From Lachnospiraceae bacterium (GTDB lineage Bacteria > Bacillota > Clostridia > Lachnospirales > Lachnospiraceae): a stretch of DNA of 64,000 bases. Positions 1-9,198 of the stretch are shown here, in pieces; within the stretch, counting starts at the first letter, position 1; each line of letters begins with the position of its first letter. Location of the stretch: positions 186,001 through 250,000 of the forward strand of contig JAFZQU010000028.1 in NCBI GenBank assembly GCA_017620255.1, written 5' to 3'. The notes beneath the pieces are model-generated. The model was given only the letters and a program-made list of their open reading frames with translations, was not told the DNA's origin and made no database searches. The position numbers and the translations under genes were made by a program.

Positions 1-466
1 GATTCGCATTCATTTTGGGTCTTTGTGTCCAGACCTTCTCAAACAGATCGATATCGGTCCGGAATTTTCCGGGACTGATCGCATTTAGCAGTTCGTTGCA
101 ATAGGTCGCGCTGATCGTCCTTCCGTCGCAGGCAACCGTCATCCCCGCTGTGATCTCCTCTTTCAGAAATTCTTCAATCGTTGGTGTCTCCGGCAGTCCG
201 TCCTTAAACAGTTCGATCGTGGTACCGGCCAGCTGTTCCGCAGCCTGTACATGGTATCTGCCATCCGCCCACAGGATCGCACGGGATCCTGTCACCGCCA
301 TCCAGCCGGCGCTTCCCGTAAATCCGGAAAGGAATTCTCTCGTCTTGAATGCATTGTCCACGTATTCGCTTTGATGGTAATCAGATGTGAAGATGAGATA
401 ACAGTCGATCTTCTCCCTGCGCATGTTCTCTCTCAGGGCTTCCAGTCTTTTCTCAATCGTGTTCAT
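1..466 (-). CDS. Xaa-Pro aminopeptidase (M24B family), N-terminal part
   Basis: The reading frame runs off the left edge, so only about 155 N-terminal residues are visible. They match the creatinase N-terminal domain of aminopeptidase P, with the family signature HQSEYV followed by a REFLSGFTGSAG block near residues 35-55. The family removes N-terminal residues that precede proline, using two metal ions held by a C-terminal pita-bread domain that lies outside the window. I chose the ATG at 466, which has a weak GAGA upstream; an in-frame ATG at 481 is the alternative. It sits 34 bases downstream of deoC on the same strand and may be co-transcribed with it. Confidence 0.88.
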   Translation of the reverse strand, partial: MNTIEKRLEALRENMRREKIDCYLIFTSDYHQSEYVDNAFKTREFLSGFTGSAGWMAVTGSRAILWADGRYHVQAAEQLAGTTIELFKDGLPETPTIEEFLKEEITAGMTVACDGRTISATYCNELLNAISPGKFRTDIDLFEKVWTQRPKMNAN

Positions 467-500
467 ATGGTTCTCTTTCATTTACGAAATGATATATTCA

Positions 501-1151
501 TCAGATGGAATCCTTCAGCAGGGAAACAGCTGCGGATGTGCCGATCCTGTCACAGCCTGCCGCAAGAAACGCATTCAGATCTTCGATCGTGCGGATCCCG
601 CCGGCTGCTTTGATCTTAACGCCGGGTCCGATATGCTGTTTGAAGAGTTCAATGTCCGAAAGAACCGCTCCTGCAGTCCCGAATCCCGTAGATGTCTTGA
701 TATAATCCGCGCCGCCGTCTGTCACGCATTTGCACATGGCGATCTTTTCATCATCTGTCAGATAGCAGGTCTCGATGATGACTTTCAGGATCTTTTCTCC
801 GCAAAGTTCTTTCAGGGTACGGATCTCCCGGGTAACGGCATCATAGTCATGATTTTTCACATCCGTCAGATTGATCACCATATCCACTTCCGATGCGCCG
901 TCAAGAAGTGCCTGCCCGGTTTCTGCCGCTTTTCCCTCCGTTGTCTCATAACCGAGCGGGAATCCGACTACCGTGCAGATATTCAGATCCGGATACGCGT
1001 CATGGATCCTTTTGATATAGCACGGCGGTACACAGACAGATGCTGTGTGATACTTTACCGCATCTTCGCAAAGATTCTGTATATCCTCCCAGGATGCAAC
1101 AGCCTTTAACAGTGTATGATCACAATGTGTGAGAATTTCCGAATTTGTCAT
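501..1151 (-). CDS. deoC: deoxyribose-phosphate aldolase
   Basis: The 216-residue protein is full length for DeoC, a class I aldolase that splits 2-deoxyribose-5-phosphate into acetaldehyde and glyceraldehyde-3-phosphate in deoxynucleoside catabolism. Diagnostic stretches are the start CDHTLLK, VVGFPLG near residue 62, the Schiff-base lysine in YIKTSTGF near residue 150, and the phosphate-binding KAAGGIR and GTSAA segments. The start is set by an AGGAGG seven bases upstream. An extended -10 promoter lies just upstream, so the gene is probably transcribed on its own or with the aminopeptidase. It fits with the nucleoside phosphorylase and deaminase genes further along the window. Confidence 0.96.
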   Translation of the reverse strand: MTNSEILTHCDHTLLKAVASWEDIQNLCEDAVKYHTASVCVPPCYIKRIHDAYPDLNICTVVGFPLGYETTEGKAAETGQALLDGASEVDMVINLTDVKNHDYDAVTREIRTLKELCGEKILKVIIETCYLTDDEKIAMCKCVTDGGADYIKTSTGFGTAGAVLSDIELFKQHIGPGVKIKAAGGIRTIEDLNAFLAAGCDRIGTSAAVSLLKDSI

Positions 1152-1179
1152 GAGTTACCTCCTACTTGTGTTTTCAAAC

Positions 1180-1188
1180 ATTATAGCA
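1180..1188 (-). promoter_or_regulatory. extended -10 promoter of deoC
   Basis: On the minus strand the sequence reads TGCTATAAT, a perfect -10 box with the TG extension, about 29 bases before the deoC start and followed by its AGGAGG. No convincing -35 box is seen, which is usual for extended -10 promoters. Confidence 0.6.
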
Positions 1189-1287
1189 TAAAGTGTGTAA
1201 ACATTTTATGAATTTTCCCACATTTTACTTGTTACAATGTGAAAATCAATGGTAAAATCAAAGCACTACACACCAAAAGGAGATATC

Positions 1288-2655
1288 ATGACGCATAACA
1301 TCTATTCCGAGATCACACCGGAACTGAAGCGCCTAGCGGAAATATCCGAAAAGTCCTGTCTGATCGACCAGCAGCTCTATGTCGATATGGATGTTAAACG
1401 CGGACTCAGGGACTTAAGCGGCCGTGGCGTGCTTGCCGGACTCACAAACATTTCCGATGTACGCGCCAACATCATCAAAGATGATAAGCTGATACCAATC
1501 CATGGCGAACTCTTTTACCGCGGCTATAATGTGCGCGACCTGATCAAAGGCTTTACTTCGGAAGACAGATTCGGTTACGAAGAAGTAACCTATCTTCTGC
1601 TGTTCGGAAAGCTTCCGAGCGAACAGGAACTGAAGGAATTCTGTGACCTTTTGTCCTTTTACCGTACACTGCCGACCTATTTTGTCAGGGATGTCATCAT
1701 GAAAGCACCCAGCAAAGACATGATGAATACCCTTGCAAGATCCGTACTGATGCTGTATTCCTACGACAGCAATGCAGACAGTATCGAACTGCCAAATGTA
1801 TTGCGCCAGTGCCTGCAGCTGATCAGTCTGTTCCCCCTGCTCTCCGTTTACGGATATCAGGCCTACAGACATTATCATGACGGAAAAAGTCTTTATATCC
1901 ATCCGCCAAAACCTGAACTTTCCACGGCCGAGAATATCTTACGGCTGTTACGACCGAATAAAAAATATACGCCTCTGGAAGCAAAGATCCTGGATATCGC
2001 CCTTGTCCTGCATATGGAACACGGCGGCGGCAACAACTCCGCTTTTACCACGCATGTGGTCAGTTCCTCCGGTACGGACACCTATTCCGCGATCGCGGCA
2101 GCGCTCGGTTCCCTCAAGGGCCCGCGGCACGGCGGTGCCAACATCAAGGTGATCGAAATGATGAAGGATCTGAAGGAACATGTCAGGGATATCCGGGATG
2201 AAGATGAAGTTTCCGCCTATCTGAAGGCACTTTTAAACAAAGAAGCCTTTGACAGGCAGGGGCTGATCTACGGTATGGGACATGCCGTCTATTCACTCTC
2301 CGACCCGAGAGAACGGATCTTCAAGGGTTTTGTCGAAAAATATGCGGAAGAAAAAGGACTGCAGGAAGATTTCGAACTCTATTCCCTCGTGGAACGCTTA
2401 GGTCCGAAGATCATTGCCGAGGAGCGCAAGATCTATAAAGGCGTCTGCTGCAACGTGGATTTCTATTCCGGCTTTGTCTATCAGAGCCTGAATCTTCCCA
2501 AGGAGCTGTTTACGCCGATCTTTGCCATCGCCAGGATCGCGGGCTGGAGCGCGCACCGTATGGAAGAACTCTCAAACAATGGAAAGATCATCCGTCCGGC
2601 CTACAAACCGGTCTGCAGCGACGGTGTCTACCATCCGCTCAAGGAACGTGTATAA
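1288..2655 (+). CDS. citrate/2-methylcitrate synthase
   Basis: This 455-residue protein is a type of citrate synthase common in anaerobic firmicutes. It condenses oxaloacetate with acetyl-CoA (or propionyl-CoA), here probably for glutamate synthesis rather than a full TCA cycle. The three catalytic positions are visible: the His in LHMEHGGGNNS, the His in YGMGHAVYS, and the Asp in NVDFYSGF. The CoA-binding segment GPRHGGAN is also present. An in-frame ATG at 1249 exists, but AAAGGAG sits six bases before the ATG at 1288, which decides the start. The gene is monocistronic or precedes the CheY-like gene, which has its own promoter. I leave the gene symbol open because gltA, citZ and prpC are not separable here. 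Confidence 0.93.
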   Translation: MTHNIYSEITPELKRLAEISEKSCLIDQQLYVDMDVKRGLRDLSGRGVLAGLTNISDVRANIIKDDKLIPIHGELFYRGYNVRDLIKGFTSEDRFGYEEVTYLLLFGKLPSEQELKEFCDLLSFYRTLPTYFVRDVIMKAPSKDMMNTLARSVLMLYSYDSNADSIELPNVLRQCLQLISLFPLLSVYGYQAYRHYHDGKSLYIHPPKPELSTAENILRLLRPNKKYTPLEAKILDIALVLHMEHGGGNNSAFTTHVVSSSGTDTYSAIAAALGSLKGPRHGGANIKVIEMMKDLKEHVRDIRDEDEVSAYLKALLNKEAFDRQGLIYGMGHAVYSLSDPRERIFKGFVEKYAEEKGLQEDFELYSLVERLGPKIIAEERKIYKGVCCNVDFYSGFVYQSLNLPKELFTPIFAIARIAGWSAHRMEELSNNGKIIRPAYKPVCSDGVYHPLKERV

Positions 2656-2656
2656 C

Positions 2657-2685
2657 TTGAGACAGCCCCTGTAATATGCTATACT
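2657..2685 (+). promoter_or_regulatory. promoter of the CheY/CheX-like pair
   Basis: TTGAGA and TATACT are separated by 17 bases, and the -10 carries a TGC extension. The box overlaps the end of the citrate synthase gene and lies about 37 bases upstream of the response regulator ATG. Confidence 0.65.
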
Positions 2686-2722
2686 GAACAGGAAGGTTTT
2701 ATCATAAACGGAGGTTATTGAA

Positions 2723-3094
2723 ATGGAAGTCAAAGATGCGAAATTCCTGATCTGTGACGATTCGATCCTTGCAAGAAAGAGTCTGACGGCACTGCTGAAA
2801 TCATTTGGTTATACAAACATCCTGGAAGTATCCAACGGACAGGATGCAGTCAATACCTATATGCATGAACATCCGACCGTTGTGCTTCTTGACATCGTCA
2901 TGCCCATCAAAGACGGCATCACTGCGACCAAGGAGATCCTCGAATATGATCCGAAAGCCAAGATCATCATGGTTTCCTCCGTCGGCACACAGACAAACCT
3001 TCGGGAAGCGATCAAAGCCGGTGCCAGAGATTTTATCCAGAAACCCGTGGAAGAAAGCCTGCTCGAGGAAGTACTTGAGCATGTATTGAACTGA
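2723..3094 (+). CDS. CheY-like single-domain response regulator
   Basis: This 123-residue protein is a receiver domain without an output domain. The acidic pair DD occurs at residues 13-14, the phospho-acceptor Asp lies in VVLLDIVMP, a Ser of MVSSVG takes the usual Thr/Ser switch position, and the conserved Lys is in FIQKP. A GGAGGT ribosome site precedes the ATG. The next gene, 19 bases downstream, looks like a CheX/CheC phosphatase, so the pair probably forms a phosphorylation/dephosphorylation module. The input kinase is not in the immediate neighbourhood. It could act on motility or on another output; the sequence does not decide. Confidence 0.9.
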   Translation: MEVKDAKFLICDDSILARKSLTALLKSFGYTNILEVSNGQDAVNTYMHEHPTVVLLDIVMPIKDGITATKEILEYDPKAKIIMVSSVGTQTNLREAIKAGARDFIQKPVEESLLEEVLEHVLN

Positions 3095-3113
3095 GTTGCG
3101 GGAGGGATAAAAA

Positions 3114-3638
3114 ATGGATATGACAGAACAGACAAATGAGATCTTAAGCCATTCCAATTTCGAAAAGATCGCGCCAAAGCTTTCTGATTTCGTACAGGAA
3201 TACATCAAAAAACTGATCCTCGATCTTGTTACTTACGTGAACGCCGATATCTCTGTCGGTGAGATCGAGACCGTTTCCGAATATTATGCCAAAAAAGAAC
3301 TCTCTCAGGAGATCACAGGTGTTCCATCCGCTTATTCCGCGATGGATGCTGCCGAAGATGCCCTGATCTCTTTTGCGGCCGACTACTCCAAGATGGAAGT
3401 CAATGAATACGATATCCTCGTCAGAGAAGCGCTCCTTGATTTTCTGAACCTGCATAACGGCCTGTTTGTGGTACAGCTCTCCAAGCTGAACATCTGCGAG
3501 TTAAGCCTAGCGGTTCCAAAACAAAACGGGGCGTTTCTGATGACCTCTCCCGCTACCGGTGAGATCACCGTCATCCCCGTTACATTCCCTTACGGAACCA
3601 TTCGTTTTCTCTTATGCGAATTGGAGCATACCGCCTGA
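3114..3638 (+). CDS. CheX/CheC-like chemotaxis phosphatase
   Basis: The 174-residue protein resembles the CheX/CheC/FliY family, which removes phosphate from CheY. The family helix normally carries ExxN; here the corresponding segment reads DFLNLHNGLF near residues 110-118, with Asp in place of Glu. Position directly after a CheY-like receiver supports the assignment. GGAGGG seven bases upstream fixes the start. The stop codon abuts the stop codon of thrC on the other strand with no spacer. The family assignment rests on weak similarity and context, so it is less sure than that of its neighbour. Confidence 0.7.
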   Translation: MDMTEQTNEILSHSNFEKIAPKLSDFVQEYIKKLILDLVTYVNADISVGEIETVSEYYAKKELSQEITGVPSAYSAMDAAEDALISFAADYSKMEVNEYDILVREALLDFLNLHNGLFVVQLSKLNICELSLAVPKQNGAFLMTSPATGEITVIPVTFPYGTIRFLLCELEHTA

Positions 3639-5114
3639 TCAGAACAGGAACGTTGCAACGCTCTTTTGCATATCAGAGATATCACATTCCTCTTTATGAA
3701 GGATAGGAGCATTCCGGATGTCCGACACGGCTTTCGGAATGCTTCTTTTTGAAAGCATTTCGAGTCTTTTTGCCATTTCAAAATCATCCGTGCATCTGAA
3801 ATCGGGATCGATCGCATGCAGTACGGTCCCGCCGAATTTGTAAGGGCTGGCCGTTGAGATGATCACGCTCTTATTTCCCGTTCTCTCCTGCTCTTTAAAC
3901 TGTCTGTCGGCATATGCTGCCACAGCCGTATGCGGATCGATCACATATCCGTATTTCTCATACAGGTCCGCGATCGTCTTAAGGACCTGGTCCTGTGTCG
4001 CATAAGCTCCGTAAAAATCACGGATATTCTCTCTCATGCTGTCGTTTATCTCATATCTTCCCGTTTCGGCAAGCTGCTTCATGAGCTTTGCATTGGTATC
4101 CGCATCAGATCCTGCCGACAGATAGATCAGACGCTCCAGATTAGAGGAAATAAGGATATCCATGGACGGGGATGTTGTCAGTACGAAATCCCTGTTCCTG
4201 TCGTATACGCCGGTCTTGAAAAAGTCAAACAACACCTTGTTATCGTTACTTGCACAGATCAGGCGGCCGATCGGAAGTCCCATGGATTTGGCAAAATATG
4301 CCGCAAGGATATTCCCGAAGTTACCGGTCGGTACGGTAAAATCAAGCCGGTCTCCTGCCGTAATGGCGCCGTTTCGTACCATCTGCCCGTATGCATAGAC
4401 ATAATAGGCAACCTGCGGGATCAGTCTTCCGACATTGATCGAATTGGCTGATGAGAAACAGAAGCCCTTCTCATCCAGCTCGGCTTTAAACGTATCGTTA
4501 TTAAAGATCTTCTTGACGCCGGTCTGGCAGTCATCGAAGTTACCGTGGACGGCTACGACTTTCGTATTTGCGCCCTTTGTGGTCACCATCTGGCGCTCCT
4601 GGATGGAACTTACGCCGCCCTTCGGATAAAAGACGAGGATCCTTGTACCTTCCACATCGGAAAAGCCTGCAAGCGCTGCTTTCCCTGTATCGCCGGATGT
4701 GGCTGTCAGGATCACGATCTCCTTATTCACATGATTTTTCTTCATGGCTGTGGTCAGGAGATGCGGCAGCAGGGAGAGTGCCATATCCTTAAAAGCGATC
4801 GTCGGCCCGTGGAACAGTTCCAGGAAATACTGGTCTCCCGCTTCCGTCAGGGGAGCGATCTCTTTAGTATCAAACTTTTCATCATACGCTTTTGCGATGC
4901 AGTTTTTCAGTTCTTCTTCTGTATAGTCATCCAGATAATCCTTCATCACAAGATAGGCGGTCTCCTGATAGGAAAACTCCGGTAATCTTGACAAAGGTAT
5001 GGAAAGCGCCGGGATCTTATTGGGCATAAAAAGACCGCCGTCATCGGAAAGCCCCTTTAAGATGGCTTGGGATGCGGTGATCGCGTCAGATCCGCGCGTG
5101 CTTGTATAGATCAT
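3639..5114 (-). CDS. thrC: threonine synthase
   Basis: The 491-residue protein is a PLP enzyme that converts O-phosphohomoserine to threonine. The N-terminal YTSTRG is typical of ThrC, the PLP lysine lies in HGPTIAFKDMALSLLP near residue 110, and a phosphate-binding TATSGDTGKAAL follows. Length fits the long (type 2) threonine synthases. The start ATG overlaps the stop of a 42-residue membrane peptide gene as ATGA, and its GGAGG lies inside that small gene, which implies translational coupling. No other threonine biosynthesis gene is nearby. Confidence 0.96.
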   Translation of the reverse strand: MIYTSTRGSDAITASQAILKGLSDDGGLFMPNKIPALSIPLSRLPEFSYQETAYLVMKDYLDDYTEEELKNCIAKAYDEKFDTKEIAPLTEAGDQYFLELFHGPTIAFKDMALSLLPHLLTTAMKKNHVNKEIVILTATSGDTGKAALAGFSDVEGTRILVFYPKGGVSSIQERQMVTTKGANTKVVAVHGNFDDCQTGVKKIFNNDTFKAELDEKGFCFSSANSINVGRLIPQVAYYVYAYGQMVRNGAITAGDRLDFTVPTGNFGNILAAYFAKSMGLPIGRLICASNDNKVLFDFFKTGVYDRNRDFVLTTSPSMDILISSNLERLIYLSAGSDADTNAKLMKQLAETGRYEINDSMRENIRDFYGAYATQDQVLKTIADLYEKYGYVIDPHTAVAAYADRQFKEQERTGNKSVIISTASPYKFGGTVLHAIDPDFRCTDDFEMAKRLEMLSKRSIPKAVSDIRNAPILHKEECDISDMQKSVATFLF

Positions 5115-5239
5115 TTTTCTTCCTCCGCTTTAGAAGCATCTTTTGCGTCTTTCATATCACGCAGTTTCTTGCCGAGAAATACTGCAACGATAATGATCAC
5201 GATGCTGATGATCGCCAGTAAAAAATAGGTTGTAACCAT
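5111..5239 (-). CDS. small single-span membrane protein, 42 residues
   Basis: An open frame of 42 codons has AGAGGG six bases before its ATG at 5239 and overlaps the thrC start by four bases (ATGA). The peptide has a hydrophobic helix at about residues 5-22 (AIISIVIIIVAVFLG), followed by a charged Lys/Asp/Glu/Ala tail, so it should sit in the membrane with the tail in the cytoplasm. An upstream in-frame ATG at 5245 is too close to the ribosome site. I do not recognise a family. It might stabilise a partner in the membrane or mainly couple translation to thrC. Confidence 0.7.
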   Translation of the reverse strand: MVTTYFLLAIISIVIIIVAVFLGKKLRDMKDAKDASKAEEEK

Positions 5240-5278
5240 ATTCATCCCTCTTTCTGTCTGACATTTTTCAATTTAAAA

Positions 5279-5761
5279 TCATACCATTCCTGCCATCTCA
5301 TCGTCAAGCAGGTCGTCTGCGTCTGCCGCGGACGTGGCCATCTTGTCACATCTCTCATTCTGCGGATGTCCGTCATGCCCCTTTACCCAGGTAAAGGTGA
5401 CATTGTGCGGTTCCATGGCAAGCAACAGCCGCTTCCACAGATCCACGTTCAGAACATCTTTTTTCTGACTGGTCTTCCAGTTGTTCTTTTTCCAATTATC
5501 GATCCAGTGGCTGTTGAAAGCATCGGTCACATATTTGGAATCCGATATGATCTCGACATCGCAGGGTTTGATCAGCGCTTCCAGACCGATGATCACGGCC
5601 ATCAGTTCCATGCGGTTGTTGGTCGTCTTCTTATAGCCGGCACTGAAAGTGCGCTCATGTAACTGTCCCCTGGGATCAACATATTCTATGATCGTACCGT
5701 ATCCGCCGGGTCCTTCCGGATTGCTTCTGGCGGATCCGTCCGTATAGATCGTGACTTTCAT
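5279..5761 (-). CDS. rnhA: ribonuclease HI
   Basis: The 160-residue protein is a type 1 RNase H, which cuts the RNA strand of RNA:DNA hybrids. The four acidic catalytic positions are visible: Asp in IYTDGS, Glu in NNRMELMA, Asp in ISDSKYV, and Asp in NERCDKMA near the C terminus. The Trp-rich handle region ([11 protein letters not shown]) and [12 protein letters not shown] are typical. The start overlaps the stop of the MutS-like gene by four bases (ATGA), so the two are translationally coupled. Confidence 0.96.
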   Translation of the reverse strand: MKVTIYTDGSARSNPEGPGGYGTIIEYVDPRGQLHERTFSAGYKKTTNNRMELMAVIIGLEALIKPCDVEIISDSKYVTDAFNSHWIDNWKKNNWKTSQKKDVLNVDLWKRLLLAMEPHNVTFTWVKGHDGHPQNERCDKMATSAADADDLLDDEMAGMV

Positions 5762-7446
5762 TCAATCATCTCCCACTTATTTGTCTGCCGGAAATGTTCG
5801 GCTGCCTTCGTAGCCTCTTCGATCACGTTTTCATCAAACCCGATCACGGAGAGGAGCCGGATCGCGTTATGCGTATTGGATCTGCCCTCTTTTAACACAT
5901 AGGAGAAATTCACATCCCCATCTGCGATCTCCTCTTCAAAATGATAATCCGTATAACTCTTTTTCAGGATCTTGGTCAGTTCGATATCATGTGTTGCAAC
6001 AAAGCAAAGCGCGTTCTTTTGTTCGAGTCCGTAAAGGATCCTCGCGGAAGCTGCGATCCGCTCGATCGTGTTTGTACCGCGAAGCACTTCATCCACCACG
6101 CAGAGAACGGGAGCGCCGTTTGTATCTGCCAGATCCACGATCCGTTTCAGGGATTTGATCTCTACGATAAAATAACTCTCCCCGCTTAAGATCTGATCGT
6201 TCAGCGCCATCGATGTCATCAGGCGGAACCTGCATGCTCTGTAGGATCTTGCCGGTACCACATACAGTGTCTGTGACAAGAGCGCGCACAGGGCGACTGA
6301 TTTGATGAAGGTTGATTTTCCCGAAGCATTCGAACCGGTGATCAGGACACCCGATGAGGCTGTGATTGAGTTCGCGACAGGCTCCTTTATCAGCGGATGG
6401 AACACATCCTCTATCATGACCGTCTTTTCCTCAATAAATTCCGGACGGTTGAGCCCTTTCATCGCATGCATGGAAAGTGCCACTGCGATCGCAGCGTCAT
6501 ATTTTCCGAGCATCTCAAACAGCGTCAGGATCTTATCCAGGTCCTTTTGCAGGAAATGAAGCATGCTGTTGAACTTGATGATATCCAGATGAAAGATGAT
6601 CCGGATGTATTCAAGCAGGATGTCCATAATGCTCTCGGAGAGCATGACTCCGTTTCCCAGGATAAATATATTCCGTTTGTACGATCTGCAATCGGATAAG
6701 ACCGACCGCAGTCTTTCCTGATCCTGTTTCGGGATCTTTCCGTTTTTATGTATCTCATCTGCCGCATGCAGCATACGGATCACGTAAAACAGCGTCGTAT
6801 AATACGGAGAGATCTCGCCTTTACGTCTGTAATAAGTAAATACGTTATAGGAAAGACATACGATCAGTAACAATACGCCGATCCCCGGCCGGACAAAGAT
6901 CAGACCAATGCTTGCCAACAGGCACAGATCCGCGATGATATGACGCAGATTCTTTTCGCTTTCAACATCTCTGATACGGAAGAGAACTTCCGCGACGGAA
7001 AAATGCCGGATCTTGGAAAGTTCCCCGAGGATCATCTGCATCTGCAGCCTGAAGTCATCCTCCCGGTAGAACGCATCCGTCAGATCCGTAAACCCCGGAT
7101 CCTCCGCAAGGTCCATCGTATGCATCTTATGATAGAGATACTCTTCCCCTGCCGAACTTAACGTCGCATCAAAAAGCAAAAAGACATCGTTCATGTTGAG
7201 ATCGTTCCATGTGATCTCGTCCACACGGAAACGGTCCTGATCCGGTGCCTCTTCCGATTTCAGGTCGTGGAATTTACGGATCCTGTCAAAATCTGCCTGC
7301 GTATAGTTTAATTCCGGCAATTTCCCGAGATCGTCTATCAGTTTCTGCCTGAATGCTTTCTTTTTTTGTTTCTCCCGGATCTTGCCGGCAACATACAGGA
7401 AAACAACGAACGCGGCGATCAGGATCAGGATGAAAACAGTGTTCAT
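5758..7446 (-). CDS. membrane-anchored MutS-like ATPase
   Basis: This 562-residue protein carries a C-terminal MutS family ATPase. Walker A reads [10 protein letters not shown] near residue 370, Walker B reads [10 protein letters not shown], and an ATHD motif follows. It lacks the N-terminal mismatch-recognition and connector domains of MutS1. Instead it has a hydrophobic helix at residues 3-20 and a second membrane segment pair around residues 165-210. Such membrane MutS-like proteins occur in clostridia, but their role is unknown to me; it should not be taken as the mismatch repair protein. It is coupled by four-base overlaps to rnhA downstream and to the amidohydrolase upstream. Confidence 0.85.
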   Translation of the reverse strand: MNTVFILILIAAFVVFLYVAGKIREKQKKKAFRQKLIDDLGKLPELNYTQADFDRIRKFHDLKSEEAPDQDRFRVDEITWNDLNMNDVFLLFDATLSSAGEEYLYHKMHTMDLAEDPGFTDLTDAFYREDDFRLQMQMILGELSKIRHFSVAEVLFRIRDVESEKNLRHIIADLCLLASIGLIFVRPGIGVLLLIVCLSYNVFTYYRRKGEISPYYTTLFYVIRMLHAADEIHKNGKIPKQDQERLRSVLSDCRSYKRNIFILGNGVMLSESIMDILLEYIRIIFHLDIIKFNSMLHFLQKDLDKILTLFEMLGKYDAAIAVALSMHAMKGLNRPEFIEEKTVMIEDVFHPLIKEPVANSITASSGVLITGSNASGKSTFIKSVALCALLSQTLYVVPARSYRACRFRLMTSMALNDQILSGESYFIVEIKSLKRIVDLADTNGAPVLCVVDEVLRGTNTIERIAASARILYGLEQKNALCFVATHDIELTKILKKSYTDYHFEEEIADGDVNFSYVLKEGRSNTHNAIRLLSVIGFDENVIEEATKAAEHFRQTNKWEMIE

Positions 7447-8708
7447 GTCAGCCTCTTTAGGATCGCGTTCGCTTCTTTGTAGATCACTTCCGGATCGGTC
7501 CCGATGTTGAATTTTCCGTCCTCATACAGGATCTTTCCGCCTATCATCGTCATCTTGACATTCTGTTTCGAGCCGGAATAAACGATATTCCTGATCACAT
7601 CGTTTTCAGGCTGCATATTGGGCATATGCATATCGATCATGATCAGATCCGCATATTTGCCTGCAGATAACGTGTCACAGTCATGTAAGAACATGGCTTT
7701 GGCACCGTTCACGGTCGCCATCTTCAGGATATCCACGGCATCTATGGCCAGTGCGTCCTTTTCCCGGATGTTGGCAAGGCTGAATACAAGCATCATTTCC
7801 TTGAACATATCCAGGCAGTTGTTGCTGGACGGGCCGTCTGTGCCGATCGCCACATTGATGCCTTCCTGTAAGAAACGTTTGAGCGGTGCGATGCCGCTTG
7901 CCAGTTTCGTATTGGAGCCGGGATTTGTAACAACGGACAGGCCGCGCTTCTTAAACACTTCGATATCGCCATCTTCAAAATGTACGCAGTGATAACCGCC
8001 GCCGCCAAAATCAAACATGCCAAGCGAATCAAGGAACACACCCGGTGTCATGCCGTATCTGTCCACGCATTCCTTCACTTCACACTCGGTTTCGGACATG
8101 TGCGTGTATACGGGAGCTTTGTATTTATGTGCAAGTTCTGCGATCTTTTCCAGCAGTTTTCGGTCACACGTGTATTCCGCATGGAAGCCCAGCATAAAAG
8201 AAGTCAGATCGTTGACACCGTTTAATTTGTTATAACGCTCCTCAAGTACTTCCAGAGTCGGTCCGAACTTATTGATGCCGCTGACCTGAACCACGCGCAT
8301 ACCGGCCTCATAAAAGGCATCCGCAATGGTCTCGGGTGTTAAATACATATCAAAGACAGCCGTCACGCCGCTTGTCAGGTATTCAAGGATCGCGAGCTTG
8401 GAAAGCAGTGCGACCTCCTCTCCGCTCATCTTTGCTTCCAGCGGAAAGATCTTCGTGGTCAGCCATTCCTGCAGGGGAAGGCCGTCCGCATAGGTACGCA
8501 TCAGCGTCATCCCGGAATGGGTATGAGCGTTTTTAAAACCTGGCATCAGGATATTACCCATACAGTCGATCTCGCGGTCAAATGCAATACCTTCAGGTGC
8601 ATCCTTTCCGACATAAGAGATCCTGTTATCCTTTACATGCAGTTCGCCCCAAAGAAGCTTATCATCCTGCATGGTCAGGATCCTAGCATTATAAAATCGT
8701 ATATTCAT
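7443..8708 (-). CDS. amidohydrolase, SAH/MTA deaminase-like
   Basis: The 421-residue protein belongs to the metal-dependent amidohydrolases of the adenosine/guanine deaminase group. The metal ligands are visible in NAHTHSGMT, in FHAEYTCD, in YTHMSETE and in GTDGPSSNN. Relatives deaminate S-adenosylhomocysteine, methylthioadenosine or other purine nucleosides and bases. Position beside cytidine deaminase, purine nucleoside phosphorylase and a nucleoside-binding lipoprotein supports a nucleoside substrate; the exact one cannot be read from sequence. AAAGGAGG precedes the ATG. The stop overlaps the next gene by four bases. Confidence 0.87.
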   Translation of the reverse strand: MNIRFYNARILTMQDDKLLWGELHVKDNRISYVGKDAPEGIAFDREIDCMGNILMPGFKNAHTHSGMTLMRTYADGLPLQEWLTTKIFPLEAKMSGEEVALLSKLAILEYLTSGVTAVFDMYLTPETIADAFYEAGMRVVQVSGINKFGPTLEVLEERYNKLNGVNDLTSFMLGFHAEYTCDRKLLEKIAELAHKYKAPVYTHMSETECEVKECVDRYGMTPGVFLDSLGMFDFGGGGYHCVHFEDGDIEVFKKRGLSVVTNPGSNTKLASGIAPLKRFLQEGINVAIGTDGPSSNNCLDMFKEMMLVFSLANIREKDALAIDAVDILKMATVNGAKAMFLHDCDTLSAGKYADLIMIDMHMPNMQPENDVIRNIVYSGSKQNVKMTMIGGKILYEDGKFNIGTDPEVIYKEANAILKRLT

Positions 8709-8752
8709 ATCTTCCTCCTTTATGGTCTCACTCTTTCAGATGCATGTCAGGT

Positions 8753-9172
8753 TTATGAAAGATGATCCGGTCCGAAACTTTCCGGCAAAAGATCAGACAG
8801 GGTATAGACCTGATAGTCCTCCACCGATCTTGCCACAATGACCCGGAAGGTGTCCGGATCGCAGAATTCGCGCATGACCTGCCTGCAGATCCCACAGGGA
8901 AATGCGAAACCGCTCAGATGGTCTTTTGGCTCATTTTCCGGTCCGCCTGCAATGGCGATCATGGAGAATGAATGTATGCCTTCACTGACCGCCTTAAAGA
9001 AAGCCGTCCGTTCTGCGCAGTTTGTCGCTCCGTAGGATGCGTTTTCAATATTGCTGCCGGTCACGATGATATCCTCTCCGGTAAGCAGTGCCGCACCTAC
9101 CAGGTAATGTGAATAAGGTGCGTAGGAATATTCCCTTGCCAAAAGGGCTTCCCTGATCAGTTTTTCTTCCAT
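8753..9172 (-). CDS. cdd: cytidine deaminase
   Basis: The 139-residue protein converts cytidine and deoxycytidine to uridine and deoxyuridine. The catalytic zinc site is clear: CAER near residue 52 with the proton-shuttling Glu, and PCGICRQ near residue 88 with two cysteines. YAPYSHYLVGAAL at the N terminus is typical. An upstream ATG at 9181 directly abuts AAGGAG, so I take the ATG at 9172, which has nine bases of spacing. The gene lies in a same-strand nucleoside salvage run. Confidence 0.95.
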   Translation of the reverse strand: MEEKLIREALLAREYSYAPYSHYLVGAALLTGEDIIVTGSNIENASYGATNCAERTAFFKAVSEGIHSFSMIAIAGGPENEPKDHLSGFAFPCGICRQVMREFCDPDTFRVIVARSVEDYQVYTLSDLLPESFGPDHLS

Positions 9173-9198
9173 CCGGTACATCTCCTTCGTTTTTCTGT

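Noticed and set aside
423-1109. 228-codon plus-strand open frame opposite deoC
   Set aside because: Shadow of deoC, which has clear active-site motifs and a ribosome site on the minus strand.
5758-7446. Mismatch repair MutS
   Set aside because: Lacks mismatch-recognition and connector domains and has membrane segments, so it is called MutS-like only.
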